From Zizania palustris (Eukaryota; Streptophyta; Magnoliopsida; Poales; Poaceae): 64,000 nt of DNA. The notes under the pieces were generated by a model. It was not told where the DNA came from, searched no databases, and saw only the letters and a program-made list of their open reading frames with translations. Of the stretch, positions 43,996-55,922 are shown one piece after another (position 1 is the first letter of the stretch; each line of letters opens with the position of its first letter). The position numbers and the translations under genes were made by a program. The stretch spans positions 12,044,594-12,108,593 of the forward strand of contig JAAALK010000082.1 in NCBI GenBank assembly GCA_019279435.1, read 5' to 3'.

Positions 43996-44637
43996 GGGCG
44001 CAAATGGTGGTAGGGGTGTAAGAAGTGGACATGAACCTCGAAGGGTCCTTTAGAGAGAGATAGTTTTATACTGGTTTTGGCCTCCTAAGGGGGATAATAA
44101 CCCTACACCCAGTTCATAGTGATCCTGGCATAATATTGCCTTTGTATACATACCATGGGGCTTTGTAGGGGTAAAGGGGGAAACAGCTAGGCTATTGTAC
44201 CTTTAGCTTTACAGCTTTACAGACGTGGTAGGTATACATCATTTCAAGGGCAGGAGCCCCCATATGGCTACTTGTACTATAATGGTATAGAGAAGTCTTG
44301 TCTTATCTTCTAGGCCAGAGCACTTATCGGAGGGTCTCGGCCAGAGCTCATCGAGGGGGCCTCGAAGGGGCTCCGGAGGGGACTCCGAAGAGGGCTCTGA
44401 AGAGGCTCTAGAGGAGGCCTTAGAGGGATCCCATAGGCTTGGCTCCAGAGGGGGTCCAGAGGGGTCCCGGAGGCTTGGTCTTCAACTTGTAGTTCTTTGC
44501 AGCACTTGGAGTAATTTGGGACGAAGCGGGTCGGAGCCCGTCTTTTGGCTTCGCTAGCCTAGCAGGCTCTGAGTTCAAGATCTTCGGAGGCTGACGTCAT
44601 TTGACCCCTGTTTATGGAAAAAGCCATTTCCCCAACA
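43996..44637 (-). repeat. 5' LTR of element A
   Basis: The right border CCAACA at 44637 is clear. The left border near 43996 is placed by alignment by eye to the LTR of D (5747). The section 44345-44470 is a degenerate array of GGCTCCGGAGG / GGCTCCGAAG units. Confidence 0.7.
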
Positions 44638-45128
44638 GTTAGAGACCCGAGGAATTGGATCTACCGCTATCAGTCTGACCGACGGCAGGCGGTCGGTCTG
44701 ACTGGGGTTTGTCGGGCCATCATCCCATTGTCGGAACCTGTAAGTCTGACTGATGGTACACAGCCGGTCTGACCGACTATGCGCAGTCGTCCCTGGGCGC
44801 CTTGCTCTCTATCGCATGGTTTGACCACTAGGTCATCTCCAGTCTGACGAGCTCTTCTAGGATGGTCTGACTGACCCTACTACTTCGGTCCAACTGGTCC
44901 TGATTTGGCCGGTTGATTCCCTTTTTCCTACACTTTTGCCAATTGGGTTACAAATCTTGTAATCTAATTTCCTGGTGACTCCATCGCCTTGTCACTGTCA
45001 AGGGTTGTCCGAATGCAACATCAGTGTCATGTTACGCCTAGGGTTATTCCTTGGTATCCACACACTTTTGGATCATCGAATCAATGTTAGTGTGTTGGCA
45101 CTTTGATCAGCGAATTCTAGCATCAACA
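44638..45128 (+). repeat. Partial 5' LTR of element H
   Basis: The right border ATCAACA is fixed by the adjacent primer site. The reverse complement matches the left part of the G LTR (words shared include GATCCAAAA, GTTGCATTC and GGAGTCACC). GGTCTGACCGAC-type words fill 44650-44900. The U3/TATA part is missing. Confidence 0.8.
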
Positions 45129-45135
45129 CACTTTT

Positions 45136-45153
45136 TGGCGACTCCGCTAGGGA
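45136..45153 (+). promoter_or_regulatory. Primer binding site of element H
   Basis: TGGCGACTCCGCTAGGGA follows the LTR end after seven bases, a form common in Tat-like grass gypsy elements. Confidence 0.7.
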
Positions 45154-45271
45154 CAACATGCCAAGCACTACTACATAGGCGATGGGTACATCTACTATGT
45201 CTACGTCAACGGCACCCTCGATGTCGATTGATCCGGTGGGGGAGCGCAGAGATTGATGATGGCACGCTCTC

Positions 45272-47150
45272 ATGCTTTTGCACTTCACTATGACCCACGG
45301 GTGCTTCGTTAAGCATGATATCGACATCCCCGACCTCTCAGTAAGCAAGGTAACACCGTCATCCCTTGCACTATCCTCTGTGGACATCGAGAAAAACATA
45401 GCCACCACAGTACATCAAGCCGTTAGCGCCACTTTTGCAAATCTTCTAGGGCCTGAAGTTAATTCTAGGATGGAGGCAATGTTTAGGAGATTTGGCTTTT
45501 TCGATGCCGCTTCTCCAACTCCGATTGCTAGTGTACCCCTATTCATCACATACATAGTAGAACCGATGGGAGTACCAAGAAAACCATCACATCTTTGTCC
45601 TCGTCATCTCCGTCCATTACAACCTCAGTCATACTAGCCCTATGGCTAGTCAGAATGACCCTGTCACATATTATGCTTCGCCTCCACCCGCGCCTATGCT
45701 AGCCTTTCCCACCATCCCCGCACCTCCTACACCCGCGTACCCGTATAGGCCTGAGCACATCCCTTATCATGAGCCGGCACGAGAGGAGGAGCCGCACGAC
45801 CGACACGCCAAGAGACCACCACGTGTCGCACCCCCGCATGAGAGACACACACAAGAAAGAGGCGTAGAGGACATACAAGAGCAAATATGTTCACTATTTA
45901 TGGAGTGCACGAGCTTCACACCTCAGGATCATGCTAGGGTTTACAACAAGCCATACCCCGATCACTTTGACACTATCCCATTCCTGTGTGGCTTTAGGGT
46001 TCCTGAGTTCACTAAATTCGATAGTGAAGGTAGTAAGACCACCCTAGAGCACATAGTCCAATTCCTAGCGCAATGTGGCGAAGCCAGTGGGTTGGATGCA
46101 CTGAAGCTTAGGTTATTTTCTCTATCACTCTCCAGAACAACATTCACTTGGTTTTCGGTATTACCGCCGAACTCCATACAAACTTGGGCCCAGTTAGAGT
46201 AGAAGTTTCACGACTACTTTTATACTAGGGATATCAAACTTAGGCTCTCTCACCTAACATCGGTTATACAGAAGGCTAGAGAGAGTGTCTCAGAGTACAT
46301 TAGGTGCTTTAGGGACGCTAGAAACCGATGTTTTAGCCTGAACATTTCCGAGAGAGACTTGGCCGACCTAGCTTTTAATGGCCTACAGTCCGATCTTAAG
46401 GAGAAGATAGATGGCGAGGATTTCCTCGAGGTTAGTCAAGTCCTACAGAAGGCTCTGGTTCAAGAAAGCTGAGCCAAAAGCAAGAAATTCACCAAGACAT
46501 TTAACATGCCTAAGGCCGAGGTGCACGTCATGGAGCACTCCAATGAGGAATCATCGGAAAGCAAGGATGACTCTACCAACATGTACACCATAGAGTGGAC
46601 TTGGTATAGAAAGACCAAGCTTGTTACTTGCTCTGAGTTACGGCCATCTCCCACTAAGAGTCGGCCGAGTGAAATAAAGTATGCATTTGATGTGACCAAG
46701 TGCAACAGAATATTTGATTTTTTGTTTAAGAACAAACTCCTAAGGTTGTCGAAGGGTCACATAATTCCAACTACCGATGACTTGAAGAAACATGCTTACT
46801 GTAGGTGGCATGATTCACATTCTCATTCTACTAACGATTGCAATGTTTTTTGTCGACAGGTTCAATCGGCCATAGTGTATGGACGATTTAAGTTGGATAC
46901 TAACACTAAGATGAAGCTTGACCAGTACACCTTCCCCGTGAACACCATCGATCTCGACGGGAAGAAGGTGATGATTCAGCCCGAGCAGGCTGGGTCGGTT
47001 AAGGATAAGGAGGTTGTGATCAGAGAGCCTTGCGCACACACACTTGTGCCAAAGAATCCTGAGGGAGGAGTGTGGAAAGTGAACACCAATGCGTCATCTT
47101 CGGCTGGAGTCCACAAGAAGCCGAAGGTGACATATGAGATGCTACTATAG
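45272..47150 (+). pseudogene. gag of element H
   Basis: Open pieces at 45272-45637, 45642-46202 and 46506-47150 form one gag. It has a proline-rich N-terminal part (PPPAPMLAFPTIPAPPTPAY), capsid landmarks (FRVPEFTKFDSEGSKTTLEH, TFTWFSVLPPNSIQTWAQLE, then KFHDYFYTRDIKLRLSHL and ESVSEYIRCFRDARNRCF) and a late zinc-binding motif YCRWHDSHSHSTNDC (46797-46841). Only a few stops separate the pieces (near 45638, 46200, 46470), so H is less decayed than E and F. It has the same gag type as E. Confidence 0.8.
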
Positions 47151-47554
47151 AATCACAAGAAGAGGCCGAGAAGGTAAACACTCGGCTAGGACCACGATGG
47201 AGGCCGAACCCTCTACGGAGAGATGAGTTCGACCCACAATGGGCGAGACCACTAAAACCACCTTTTCCTCCACCGTTGTATCGCCTAACGATGGCACAGT
47301 GGCCCCCGTGTTACTTTCCACCTCCCGAGCATCCGACCCCTAATATATTACTCCCTTTGTGCCTTCTGGTTTTTATAACATGTAGAATCAAATGTGTGCG
47401 TCAAGGCGCGATGTCTTCGATAGGTTGTTATTCACACCACGAGGGCGTCCAATGGAGGTGTATGAGGTCATCATAGGCAAGGTGGGGTCCCAGGACGTCC
47501 CAATCCCTAAGGGGACCCCTCGGAGCAAGACAAAGGCGAGCCACAAAAGGTAGT
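47151..47554 (+). pseudogene. gag-protease junction of element H, remnant
   Basis: Frames are broken. A stretch with RPMEVYEVIIGKVGSQDVPI suggests continued polyprotein sequence, cut by the LTR of element B at 47555. No protease active site is reached. Confidence 0.4.
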
Positions 47555-48079
47555 TGTTGGCTTAAAATATTACACTAACAGGTTTAGAGAACATGAAAGA
47601 CTGATAAATGAAGTGTTTGCTTATGAGGACTATTCCAAGACTCCGAATTTGATAATAGCTTGAGATAGTTCGAAGTGTGTATTGAATATCTAAGTATTTG
47701 AAACCCCTTATAGAGCGAAGAGGGGTATTTATAGACGGAATACATTAGGAAAAGACTCCTTGACCCTCTAATTACAACCGACTTAGAAGATACTGTTTAA
47801 TATTCTTCGTAGGGTTAAAAGGGTAAAAGACTAATTTAACATTGAGAAAATAATCATTTTATCATTGCTCGCAGTACCCCTTTGGGTAAAGAGGCTCTGG
47901 GATTCTTCATCACCCTGAAGCCTTTGCGAAGGCTTTCATCATAGAAAGCTCCGAATACAGCGAGGCCTTGATGCTCTAAGACCTTCGAAGATCAAATACT
48001 CTGACTTCATTCCATCTTTTGACTGTGTTGATGTAGAGGTTTTCTTAACACCCGAAGGATGAAATATTTTCCCCCAACA
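47555..48079 (-). repeat. 3' LTR of element B (525 bp)
   Basis: Borders TGTTGG and CCAACA; minus-strand TATA box (CTATAAATA) at 47726-47734. The inner flank GTAGCCCCTCGAAT holds the shared polypurine tract. Recognisably similar to the C LTR but clearly diverged. Confidence 0.85.
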
Positions 48080-48489
48080 GTAGCCCCTCGAATACTTCTC
48101 TCCGAATTGCCTATGCAGTGAATAGGACAATATACACAAGAAATAATTTCATGTCCAAAATTTGGAAAAGAGAAAATCCAAAAGTCCTTACAACCATTAT
48201 AAGTAATATCTTCGGATGTAAGGAATCTCAGGACCCGGAACCCGTTCGGAGGTGTCCAAAGAGGCAGCTTCAGAATCGATGTTCCTTCGTAGCCAAACTA
48301 GTCATTAGTTCTCAGAGCTGTTAGACCCAAATTAGAGCCGTTACTCTCTAACAAGGCTAATGGCCGCACGATCTCATGACGGTTGCAAATCTTCATTCAG
48401 ATGACCCTGCATGTCATAATGGCGTCGAAACCGAAACAAAGCAACCCAAACGTTGCTCTATAACGTACAAGACAAGAGACTTTAGGGGT

Positions 48490-48497
48490 TATAAAAG
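48490..48497 (+). promoter_or_regulatory. TATA box of the antisense gene in B
   Basis: GGGGTTATAAAAGGAAG lies about 105 bases ahead of the ATG at 48597. Confidence 0.6.
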
Positions 48498-48596
48498 GAA
48501 GAAGAATAGTGATTTTTAGGCACATTACCGACTGCTTCTGTAGACTTGCTTTTCTTCTTCCAGAGTGCATATTTCTAGTCCTCCTATTTTTCTCTG

Positions 48597-51500
48597 ATGG
48601 CAAAAACTAGCTCCAAAGTTCCTACGCTGGCTTCGGCTTCGGCTTCGGCTCGGCAGCAAGCCATGGCGGCGGCAACAGCAGTGAGCGCAGCGGCAGTGGT
48701 GGCGGGCCCTTCAGAGAATCCTCAACCCGCTGGCCCTCGCGATCTCTGACTGGTGTCCACCAATTATACAGACCAGTCGTATATCTTTGGGGCATCGACC
48801 TGCTCAAAGAAGTAGATTGCTAATGCAGTGGCTGGGAAACTAGGGCCGAGAGTGATGGTGCGATCCCTCGGGAAAGAGGATATTCCGGTGCCGCAGGTGG
48901 GAGAGGTCATGGTATTTGAAGTTTTCTTTGAAGCCGGACTCAGGCTCCCTGTAGTGGACTTCTTGGCGGAGGTATTCGATTTATTCCATGTAAAGCTTCC
49001 TCAACTTTCTCCCAATGCAATTTCTCATTTGGCCATGTTTGAATGGGCCATGCGGGCCAAAGGGTGTGTGGGGAGGGCAGAGATCTTCGCTGCTCTCCAC
49101 AAGGCCTTGTGTCAGCCGAAGACGTACACTGGACCTAGAGGGGAGAAGATGGTGGTGGCCTTCGGAAGCATAAACTTCCAGCTTCGCAATAAGTTCCAAG
49201 ACCGATTCCCAGTGAAGGCCATCAATGACCGGTGGTACTCTGAATGGATCCTCCTCTGGTTCTATGTGGAGGTGGGGATGACTTGTGCCTTGGCAGGGTC
49301 CCTGGAGGATATCTTGTACCAGAGGGAGGCAGAGTTCAGTCCTGATCCAAGCCAGCTTTAGGTACGTCTTAGATTGTTGTATTCCGTGAGTCGACACAAG
49401 AGCATGCCAATCCACTTCGAAGAGAACATGGAGGGGGGTCTTCAAGAAATCCCTTCGAAATCCGTTGGTAGGCTTTCTGCATATCCTGCATCAAGGTGTT
49501 CCATACGCATATATTGATTTAATTTCAAAGAATTAATCAGATGATATCTTATCTTTCATCTCCGCGCATGACTTGGACTCCGGAGCAAATTGTCCGAGCT
49601 GTGGAGAAGGTCCTCGGAGCCCCTACGCTCGTGGAGAAAGAGCGGAGGGTGAAGCTGGTAGGGAACTAGGAGAGATTCAATTGAGTATGGAGTGTACTCA
49701 GAGTAGAGCCCGCGCCCCTTCTAGACTGGTTCACAATGGATCAGGCTCCGAGGAAGGGGAAGGCCGAGGTCGGGACTTCTGGCCCGGTGAAGACGCTAGT
49801 GAAGAAACTGACCCGCAAGCCGAAGGCTCGTGCTCCTTCGAAATCGCATGTTTCGTCGCCGGAGCAATCCAAAGATGAAGACAACTCAGACATACAGATG
49901 GTGGAGGAGTTCGAAGCTCTTACTGAGGAGGACGATGAAGGGTCTCAGATGGAAACCGAGACCTTCATCTAGGATGGTGCGGATGTGGCGCCATCCGAAG
50001 AGGGAGGGCAAACCTAGGCATGTGAATGTCGAAGTTGCTCCATCGAGCCAGATAGACACCCTAGTTTTGGATCAAGGTGAAGTTGAGGTCGAAACAGTTT
50101 AGACCCTAGATGCGGAGGTCTCAGCTTTGGACGAAGTGGTGGTTGCCACAGCCGAGGAAACTCTAGTAGCTATTGCTTCGGTTCAATCTCTGGATTCAGA
50201 GGAAGACTTCAATCAGATGTTTGAGCCTTTGAGCAGTCTTGTGCTCGTCCGACAACAAGGTGTCAAAGGTATATCTCAACTGAAGTATGTTTCACTTTAT
50301 TTTACCTTCAACATTTAAATAATAGCATATACCATTGAATTCACAGAATCAGCTCCAGTTGAGGTGGCCTTGGCTAAGGAGGTCGTCCTGGAGCTTGAGA
50401 CAGCTTCATCGTCGTTGATGACTTCGGCGCAGGAGACAGCTCAAGCACTTGAAGTGGCTCCAATGCAAGAGTGAACTCCGGCATAGGAGACGGCTACGAA
50501 GCAGGCGACAGGTCTTGGAAAGGGCAAAGGTAAATCTTGGCCAATGCCTGCTCCTACAGCGGGGTGGACTCCGTCGGAGTCGACTGACGGAGGCCAATCA
50601 ACAGAGGCTTCAGAAGATGCTTCTCTTCGCTCTGGCGCTTCTCCCACCAACAACGATTGGAGTGCCTTAACGAGGCTCTCCCTTTTGGCCCCTTTTCTTG
50701 AAAGGAGGACAGGGCTTCGGACTTTGCTAGAGCCTCTAGATCGGGCTAGTTAAGAAGTGGGGGAGACCGAATTGGTCTCCATCATAGGCGAGGCCGAAGG
50801 GTCAGAGCTTGACGCCGCCCTTGAATGTGTAGCTTACCAGGTACGAAGCACCTGCAAAAGTTGGTTTCATCTAAAGTATATATATAACATACTCACCTCG
50901 CTCTTCTTTTCTTTTTGTCAGCACATTGTTTTAGCTCGTCGAGCTATTGTTTCCAATGAGCGCGAATGCAATCGGCTCAAAGAGAAGGTGGCGGATCTCA
51001 AAGAGAGCCTTGCTGACTCTGAGAACCGGGCCTCGAGCTTGGAGGAGATAGCTCATGTAGAGCGGAGTGCAAAGGCAAAGATGGAAGATGCGAAGGAAGA
51101 GCTTGTGGCAGCATAGCCTCTGAGACCATGGACGTCCTTCGGGGTGTCTTGGAATATTTCGGGACTTCTTGTGCCTCTTCATCATCGGCCAACGATACTT
51201 TGATTCATAAATATAATATGATCCAAGAAGCAACAAAGACGATGAAGACTTCGGGTACTCGGTACGGATAGATCTCCGGACAAGTAGCCGCTCACGGAGT
51301 ACTTCACCACTTCGAGGATATTGGGATTTCTGTTTCACCGGACCCCAGAGTAGCTCTCGCCAGCTTTGCCGGCGACCGGCTATTGACCCCTTCACTCAAT
51401 GTTGTCGCATCGTGGGATGCTTTTCAAGCATCCTAGAAAGCTGATGGCCGGACGACGATGAAGACGTGGATCGATGAACGTCACCATAAAAAACAAGCCT

Positions 51501-52044
51501 GGACACTGCCTTCTACTAGCAAGCCTCCTTTGGACCCGAAGGTTTAGTTCTCCTTAGAGTCCCATTATGTAAAAAACTTGTATTTCTGTCTTTCATTGAA
51601 TGAAAAATACTTATTTGGAAATGTTTTTAGGATTTCCCGCATTTTTTGGATGATGAACTTGATGTGTTAGAAGTTAACGAAGGGCTCCGTCAACAGTGGG
51701 ATACCTTCGAAGCCTTAAGGCCTCACAGGCATCCTCGATTATCAATTCTTCGAGGGAGCCATGGAGAGGTTATACCTAAAATTTGTAAAGTAGTATTAGA
51801 TTATGTTAAAGAGGAAAAGGGGGAAAAAGAGGAAGTTGGAAATTTAGCATCTTTATCTTCGGAGGAAGTCGACTTGTCCAAAGAGGAGTGGTCTAGCGAA
51901 GATAAAGCGAAGAGCAGCCAAGAACGACTTCAGACCTGGACCGAGCTTCAGCAAGAACAAAAGGACTTCTGTGCTTCGAAGAAAGGGAACTGGATAAAGC
52001 GCAAAGTTCTGAAGACTCCGGGCTCAGGAACAAGCCGTCCCTGA
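48597..52044 (+). pseudogene. Antisense Transposase_28 gene of element B, broken
   Basis: The start MAKTSSKVPTLASASASARQ is followed by an alanine-rich stretch and a stop near 48748. The Transposase_28 domain (48828-49361) is well kept: VMVFEVFFEAGLRLPVVDFL, LPQLSPNAISHLAMFEWAMR, ALCQPKTYTGPRGEKMVVAF, FQLRNKFQDRFPVKAINDRW. Introns match C at 50269-50345, 50841-50921 and 51542-51630; the first is eroded. A coiled-coil part (NRLKEKVADLKESLADSENR) and a last exon (51631-52044) ending with a basic KKGNWIKRKVLK tail follow. Several stops disable it. Confidence 0.75.
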
Positions 52045-52430
52045 AGTTAGGCTACCTCCCAATTTAGTCTTAGGGATCGGAGTGGTCTTCATTTTCTCCT
52101 TGGTTTAGACTCTGATTTTTCATGATGTAATATAATTGATTGAGTAATATAAACTAAAATTCTTTGAAATCGTGCCTTTACCTCCTAGCCCTTCTTTGAG
52201 GGTGAGCGCCTTCGATTATCAAGCGAAGACGGTCGCGCACAATGATTGTCATGCCTGCTAAGAGCACAATTTTATTAAGGTTTTTGATTTTGGAGGCTTG
52301 GAGCCGCTTATTGTATTGAATAAGAATTTGGAACCAGTGGTTCGAAATCTGAGTAATGGTCGTTATGTACCTCATAGGGCTCTTCGAACCTATAGGTATG
52401 GAGTCCATAAATAGTAGCTTACTACTCTTT
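52045..52430. other. 3' flank of the antisense gene in B
   Basis: Noncoding stretch between the last exon and the 60 bp tandem repeat; corresponds to 59589-59930 in C. Confidence 0.5.
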
Positions 52431-52760
52431 TTCGGATGTATTGGAATCTGATTAGTTTGGACACTTCAGACTCTTTTACAGTTGCTTTCAAGCCAATAGC
52501 TCAGAATTCATGTATTTTAGTTGCCTTCGACTCTTTTTATGAATGCTTTCTAGACGATGGCTCGGAATCCATTTTACATGTTCACCTCCGACTCCTTTCC
52601 GGATGCTTTCAAGCCAATGGCTCCGAATCCGTTTATTTTGGTCGCCTTCGGCTCTTTTTACGGATTCTTTCAAGCCGATGGCTCGGAATACGTTTTTCAT
52701 GGTACTTTCCCACCTTGACGGATGCTTCGAGCCGGTGGCTCGAAGTCCATTGATTGGGTT
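52430..52760. repeat. 60 bp tandem repeat in B, about 5 units
   Basis: The word GYCRCCTYCGACTCYTTTT recurs at 52520, 52580 and 52640, an exact 60 bp step, together with AAGCCAATGGCTCGGAATCC. The array lies between the end of the antisense gene and the 3' end of the oppositely oriented pol, as in C. Confidence 0.8.
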
Positions 52761-52904
52761 CGTATGAATAATACTTACCTCCGCAATCAGCTCTGTTCCC
52801 CTAGTGCATCCATTAGGGTAGGAATCATCTTGAGAAGCATGCATTATTCAAACCATAAGCTTTATTCATTTAGAAAGGTGTTTACAATCTGTTACAAGGA
52901 GCGC

Positions 52905-54976
52905 CTAAGTGAAGTAACGTTTAAGGTGCTTTGCATGCCATGCATGTTTCAATTCCTCACCTTCTAAATTAGCTAATTTAAAAGATCCGGGGCGTCCTGA
53001 ACGCAAGATGATATATAGTCCTTCCCATTTATTTCCTAATTTCCCCGGAGCAATTATGCTTCGCAATACTAAATGGCTCAGCTTAAGTTCGTTAAGCTTT
53101 ATTTTTGGGTCATACCAAGTCTTCGTCTGATGTTGATATTTCGTTAGGTTAGCAATAGCTCGAAGCCTTGTTTCTTCAATCAAGTCCAGCGAATTTGTCT
53201 TTCATTGTCAAGCTCTGGTTTGATGATGCGGAGGGAACCTCCTTTGAGCTCCGTCGGCATCATGGTTTCATCTCCGAATAATAACCGAAAAGGGGTGAAC
53301 CTTGTAGACCCTGCCTGAGTGGTCTGAATGGACCACAAAATCTTTGGAAGTTCCTCGGTCCATAGCCCCTTCGCCAATCCTACTATCCTTCGATTTCAGC
53401 CCAACAAGATATTACCATTGGCTCGCTCGACGACTCTGTTGGATTGGGGATGGCGGACAACTGCAAAGCACATTTGGATACCAAGACCTTACAGTGATAT
53501 TTTTCCATTGTCAATTGTAAGCTGCCTAGGTACTCCAAATCTGCAAATAATATTTTGCTAGAAATTTTTTTGCACATTCTTGGAAGTGATAGCGGTCAGG
53601 GGTTTGACTTCGACTCACTTAGAAAAATATTCAATCGCTACCACTGCAAATTTCAGGCTACCTTTTGCCATTGGGAAGGGGCCAATGAGATCCATTCCCC
53701 ACCGGGCCATTGGTCATACTGGAGTTATAACTTGAAGAGGTGTTGGTGGACGATGACTCCGTCTTCCTATCTATTGACAACCCTTGCAAGTGTAGACTAA
53801 AGACTCCGCATCAGCTACTATAGTAGGCCAATAGAGCCCTTGGCGAAGTGTTTTGCCTACTAACCCCGAGGGGCAAGATGTCTACCACATAGGCCTTCAT
53901 GAATTTCCCAAAGTATGCCTTGGCCTTCGGCTTGGGAGATACATCGGAGCAGGGGAGAACAGACTCTGACCTTGTATAAAATACCATTGATAATATGATA
54001 GTTCTGGACCATCAACTATAATCTTGATAGCTTTGGGCCTTCAGGAAAATTAGCTTCGTCTTGCAATAAATCCATAATTGGGCTCCGCCAATCACTACTT
54101 GTTATGCAAAGTACCTCAGTACGAGTGAGATGTGGCACCGAAGGGGAGGCATGTTCTTAATAAAAAGACCCTTCTGAGATATCTAGGTCTCCGGCTGTAG
54201 CATTGGCTAAGACATCTGCTTGCAAGTTATCGGATTGTGGGGTGCTTTGGATGGAAATCCCTTTAAATGTTGCTTCGGTCTTGTGGATTTCTTCTAAATA
54301 TTTAGCAAGTTGTGGATGCCAAACTTGAAATCTTTTATCAACGTACCCTGCTACAATCTGAGAGTCTATTTTTATGACAACTCTCACGGCATGAAGTGCG
54401 CGCACTTTGTGAAGCCCAAGCAAGATACCTTCGTACTCCACAATATTATTGGACTTAAAGTTGAGCCTTGTAGAGTACATTTCTTTTTACCCTGAAGGTG
54501 AAATTACAACCGCTCCGGCGCCTGCTCTGGATGCTTGAAAAGCTCCATCACAATATATATTGTCCATACACCTTCATTTGGTTCTTCTGGTGCCCATACT
54601 GCAGACGGAGTCCACTCCGCTACAAAATCAGCCACCACTTGTGACTTGATGGTTGTTCTTGCTACGAAGGAAATACCAAAGGGGGCTAGCTTGACATCCC
54701 ATTTCCCAATTCGCCCTGTGGAATTTTTGCTTCGGAGCATATCTCCGAGAGGGTAAGAAGTTGGTACAATTACATTAGGCACCAAAAAATAATGTCACAA
54801 TTTTCTCGAAGCCATTACCAGGGCATAAGTAAATTTCTCGAGCTCTGAGTACTGAGTTTTGGCTCCCGATAAAACTTCCGATACAAAGTATATCATATTC
54901 TACACCAACTTCCCATTGAAATCCACTTCTCGAATAAGGACTGGATTGACAGTGGAGCCTGTGGCTGCAAGATAGA
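52905..54976 (-). pseudogene. pol (RNase H, integrase) of element B, broken
   Basis: From right to left: the end of RT/RNase H linker (54785-54976); RNase H pieces with GISFVARTTIKSQVVADFVA, NIVEYEGILLGLHKV and KIDSQIVAGYVDK; integrase pieces with WTEELPKILWSIQTTQAGST and FRLLFGDETMMPTELKGGS; and the C-terminal NKWEGLYIILRSGRPGSFKL ending HLKRYFT at 52908. It parallels C pol throughout but carries many stops and shifts. The RT is beyond the insertion of C. Confidence 0.8.
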
Positions 54977-55471
54977 TGTTGGCGTAAAAGATTACGCTAA
55001 CAGGTTTCTGTAGAAAAGAAACTAACAAACGAAGTGTTTGTGAAGCAAACTGTTCTAAGCCTCCGAAAGGATAATAACTTAGAATAGTTCGAAAGTGTGT
55101 ATTGAATAACTTGTATTCGGTCCCTATTACAGGGTGAAATGGGGGGTATTTATAGGCCCAAACATTAAGGAAAAGACCTATTTACCCCTCTATTACAACC
55201 GACATAGTGGAAACTATTCGGTTCCCTTAATAGGGCTAAAATGGTAAAAGACTAATCTAATGAGAAAGAAGATAAGTCTTCCATCTTAGCTGGCAGAAAA
55301 GATCTTGGAGGGCTTTAGTTCGAAGATGTACTCCGAACCAATGCCTATCTTCGTGCTTCGAACTGGGTTCCGTGTATCTTCGAAGATGATCTTTTGGGAA
55401 CCTTCGAATCTGCTGACTGCCTTTATGTTGCTTCGGCAATAACCCCGAAGATGAGATATTTTCCCCCAACA
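54977..55471 (-). repeat. 3' LTR of element C (495 bp)
   Basis: Borders TGTTGG and CCAACA. Minus-strand TATA box (CCTATAAATACC) at 55146-55155. The inner flank GTAGCCCCTCGAATGCG gives the polypurine tract CGAGGGGCTAC on the minus strand, shared with A and B. Confidence 0.9.
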
Positions 55472-55797
55472 GTAGCCCCTCGAATGCGCTTCTCCGTTGA
55501 CCTGTAACGTTAGGAGAGCAGTATACGGAAGGAAAAGATAACCAATCATAGGGGTTATTGGTTTTTATTTCATCTCCGAAATGCATGAAGATATGAACTT
55601 CGAATCAGTCTTAAGGTAATTGCTTTTCGAACTATCTTAGAACCGACTCAAGAAGTTCGAGAGTTTTTTAGACTTAGAGAAAATAGCCGTTAAGTTTCTG
55701 TTTCTAACGGAAACTGCAGTAAACGTTAATCTCAGGGAAAAGTAACGACAGGAATGCGAAACGACATGGGTTAACGGTAAAAAAGTGAAGTCTAGGC

Positions 55798-55806
55798 TAT
55801 AAATAG
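55798..55806 (+). promoter_or_regulatory. TATA box of the antisense gene in C
   Basis: GGCTATAAATAGAAGG lies about 125 bases ahead of the ATG at 55923 and at the corresponding place to those of A and B. It directs transcription opposite to the LTR promoter. Confidence 0.65.
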
Positions 55807-55922
55807 AAGGCCTAGAAGTTACCTGGTTACCTTTTCATCGCGTTCTCGCATTCAAAAACTTTTTAGCCCTTTGAGTTCTTGAGCCCTAGCCTCCATTTCC
55901 TCAGAGCAATCCGGCGGTTGCG

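Larger units (their letters stand above)
37366..44637 (-). mobile_element. Element A: non-autonomous gypsy relative carrying only an antisense gene
   Basis: The LTR order (purine tract inside the left LTR, leader inside the right LTR, strong similarity of the right end to element D) shows minus-strand transcription. Inside there is no gag, protease, RT or integrase. The only gene is a plus-strand Transposase_28 gene like those of B and C. The left LTR is truncated, and a solo LTR (37981-40007) has inserted in the promoter region of the antisense gene. The right end interrupts the LTR of element H. Confidence 0.75.
44638..47554 (+). mobile_element. Gypsy element H, 5' part (partial LTR, PBS, gag)
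   Basis: A partial 5' LTR is followed on the plus strand by a primer site, a leader and gag. The LTR is cut on the left by element A (44637) and the internal region is cut on the right by element B (47555). The LTR family is that of G. Confidence 0.8.
47555..54976 (-). mobile_element. Gypsy element B with antisense Transposase_28 gene, interrupted by element C
   Basis: The 3' LTR (47555-48079) is followed by the plus-strand antisense gene (48597-52044), a 60 bp tandem repeat and minus-strand pol remnants (52905-54976). At 54977 the LTR of C begins inside the pol of B, at a point corresponding to about 62600 in C. The rest of B should continue beyond the right edge. Confidence 0.85.
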
